The notes under the pieces were generated by a model. It was given only the letters and a program-made list of their open reading frames with translations. It ran no database searches and was not told the origin of the DNA. A stretch of DNA of 64,000 nt from Bedellia somnulentella (taxonomy: Eukaryota > Arthropoda > Insecta > Lepidoptera > Bedelliidae). Position numbers and translations under genes: made by a program. This document shows, one piece after another, positions 63,325-64,000 of this stretch; within the stretch, counting starts at the first letter, position 1, and each line of letters starts with the position of its first letter. The stretch is from NCBI GenBank assembly GCA_963576735.1, contig OY755177.1:11222001-11286000 (forward strand), given 5' to 3'.

Positions 63325-63954
63325 AACTGTTAGTAGCTTCTTTAATCGTTCAATGGTGTTACTATTGACGAAGTAATTATTGTTTATTAGTGGTAATAAT
63401 AATGGATGAAATATTCTTTCTTACCAGAATAAAATGTATTCTTTATTTAAGCAGCTGCTCTCACCTGCCTATATAAAAAATGTCCTAGAAATCCGTTCCA
63501 CTAGTTAAGACGTGATTGGGCAACAAACATCCAAATATCTAAAGTTTCACAATATACATTTATATATTTTTGTTCAAAAATCCAGTCCAGAAATCGGATG
63601 AACGACCCCCGTCTGACTATTTAGCTATGCCCGTGAACTATGTCCTACCACATGATATTCGATTTAGTAACATTACCATCTCACATTTTACCATTATAAT
63701 AAAATAATAAAATTGTTTATTGCGCATTTTGAATTACATAGTGATTTTTCCAATGGCCCCTGCACTAGGTAAAACCTGAATTGCGGGTGGCCTTTATCTA
63801 TATTTACATTGCTTTCCAAATTAAAATTATATTCAAAAATAATTAGTTAAGAAAAACCTAACACTAAAAAAGTATACCAAATAAGCAGAACTAAGAAAAT
63901 AATTTATAAAAAAACTATTTTACTTGGGTGTATAGTGTTTAGGAGTGGGTGCGT
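63325..63954. other. AT-rich stretch without recognised feature
   Basis: Nothing recognised. Confidence 0.3.
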
Positions 63955-64000
63955 CTATGTGAGAGAGAAAGTGTATGTGAGTGTGAGTGTGTGTGTGGGG
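63955..64000 (+). repeat. GT/GA-rich simple repeat
   Basis: GAGAGAGAAAGTG followed by alternating GTGA and GT units to the window edge. Confidence 0.85.

Noticed and set aside
1..64000. CRISPR array, rRNA genes or bacterial operon features
   Set aside because: No regularly spaced identical repeats, no rRNA motifs and no prokaryotic gene organisation. The spliced genes and non-LTR elements show eukaryotic nuclear DNA.

Overview
This is eukaryotic nuclear DNA, almost certainly from a moth or butterfly (Lepidoptera). The reasons are the AT-rich background, spliced genes with GT-AG introns, an R4/Dong-type non-LTR retrotransposon family inserted in (TAA)n, a mariner, tRNA-derived SINEs with a (TTATG)n tail, and many copies of an ACGGCTATAAATCCC...GGGGTAGCCAGAGC repeat of a style I associate with lepidopteran genomes. 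The species cannot be named from the sequence. No operons, ribosome binding sites, CRISPR arrays or rRNA genes are present. I use four working names. Rep-A is the ACGGCTATAAATCCC repeat and Rep-B a relative of it. SINE-1 is the TAGCTCAATGG SINE with a TTATG tail. SINE-2 is the GTCGCCGAGTGG SINE.

Layout. Positions 1-33.4 kb hold no convincing exon. This stretch is a field of Rep-A and SINE copies, one dead mariner (22076-23338) and a TTA-flanked MITE (31932-32265). It is most simply the large first intron of a minus-strand gene whose signal-peptide exon lies at 33466-33573 and resembles the start of a fasciclin-domain (midline fasciclin-like) protein, with a GC-rich promoter region beyond it. 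Positions 33.8-44 kb are intergenic and repeat-rich. Positions 44090-53746 hold one complete seven-exon minus-strand gene encoding a 600-residue arylsulfatase B-like protein. Its large intron 4 carries a Rep-A copy split by a young CR1/L2-type LINE, and its other long introns carry a SINE, a Rep-A copy, a MITE containing a tRNA-like sequence, and a free-standing tRNA-like sequence. Positions 54.5-61 kb hold three head-to-tail copies of one Dong/R4-type LINE, each bounded by (TAA)n; the last appears complete with a 1200-codon ORF. Positions 61-62.5 kb hold a 5'-truncated antisense LINE of another clade. The rest is SINE debris, a palindromic MITE and a terminal GT-rich tract.

The most interesting observation is the arylsulfatase B-like gene. 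Its frame, splice sites and fold motifs are intact, but seven of the ten active-site residues known from arylsulfatase B are replaced, including the cysteine that becomes formylglycine. It therefore reads as a pseudoenzyme with some non-catalytic role. Next are the Dong array, with a perfect 19-bp inverted repeat inside its coding region, and a foldback element that carries a Pol III-type tRNA-like module.
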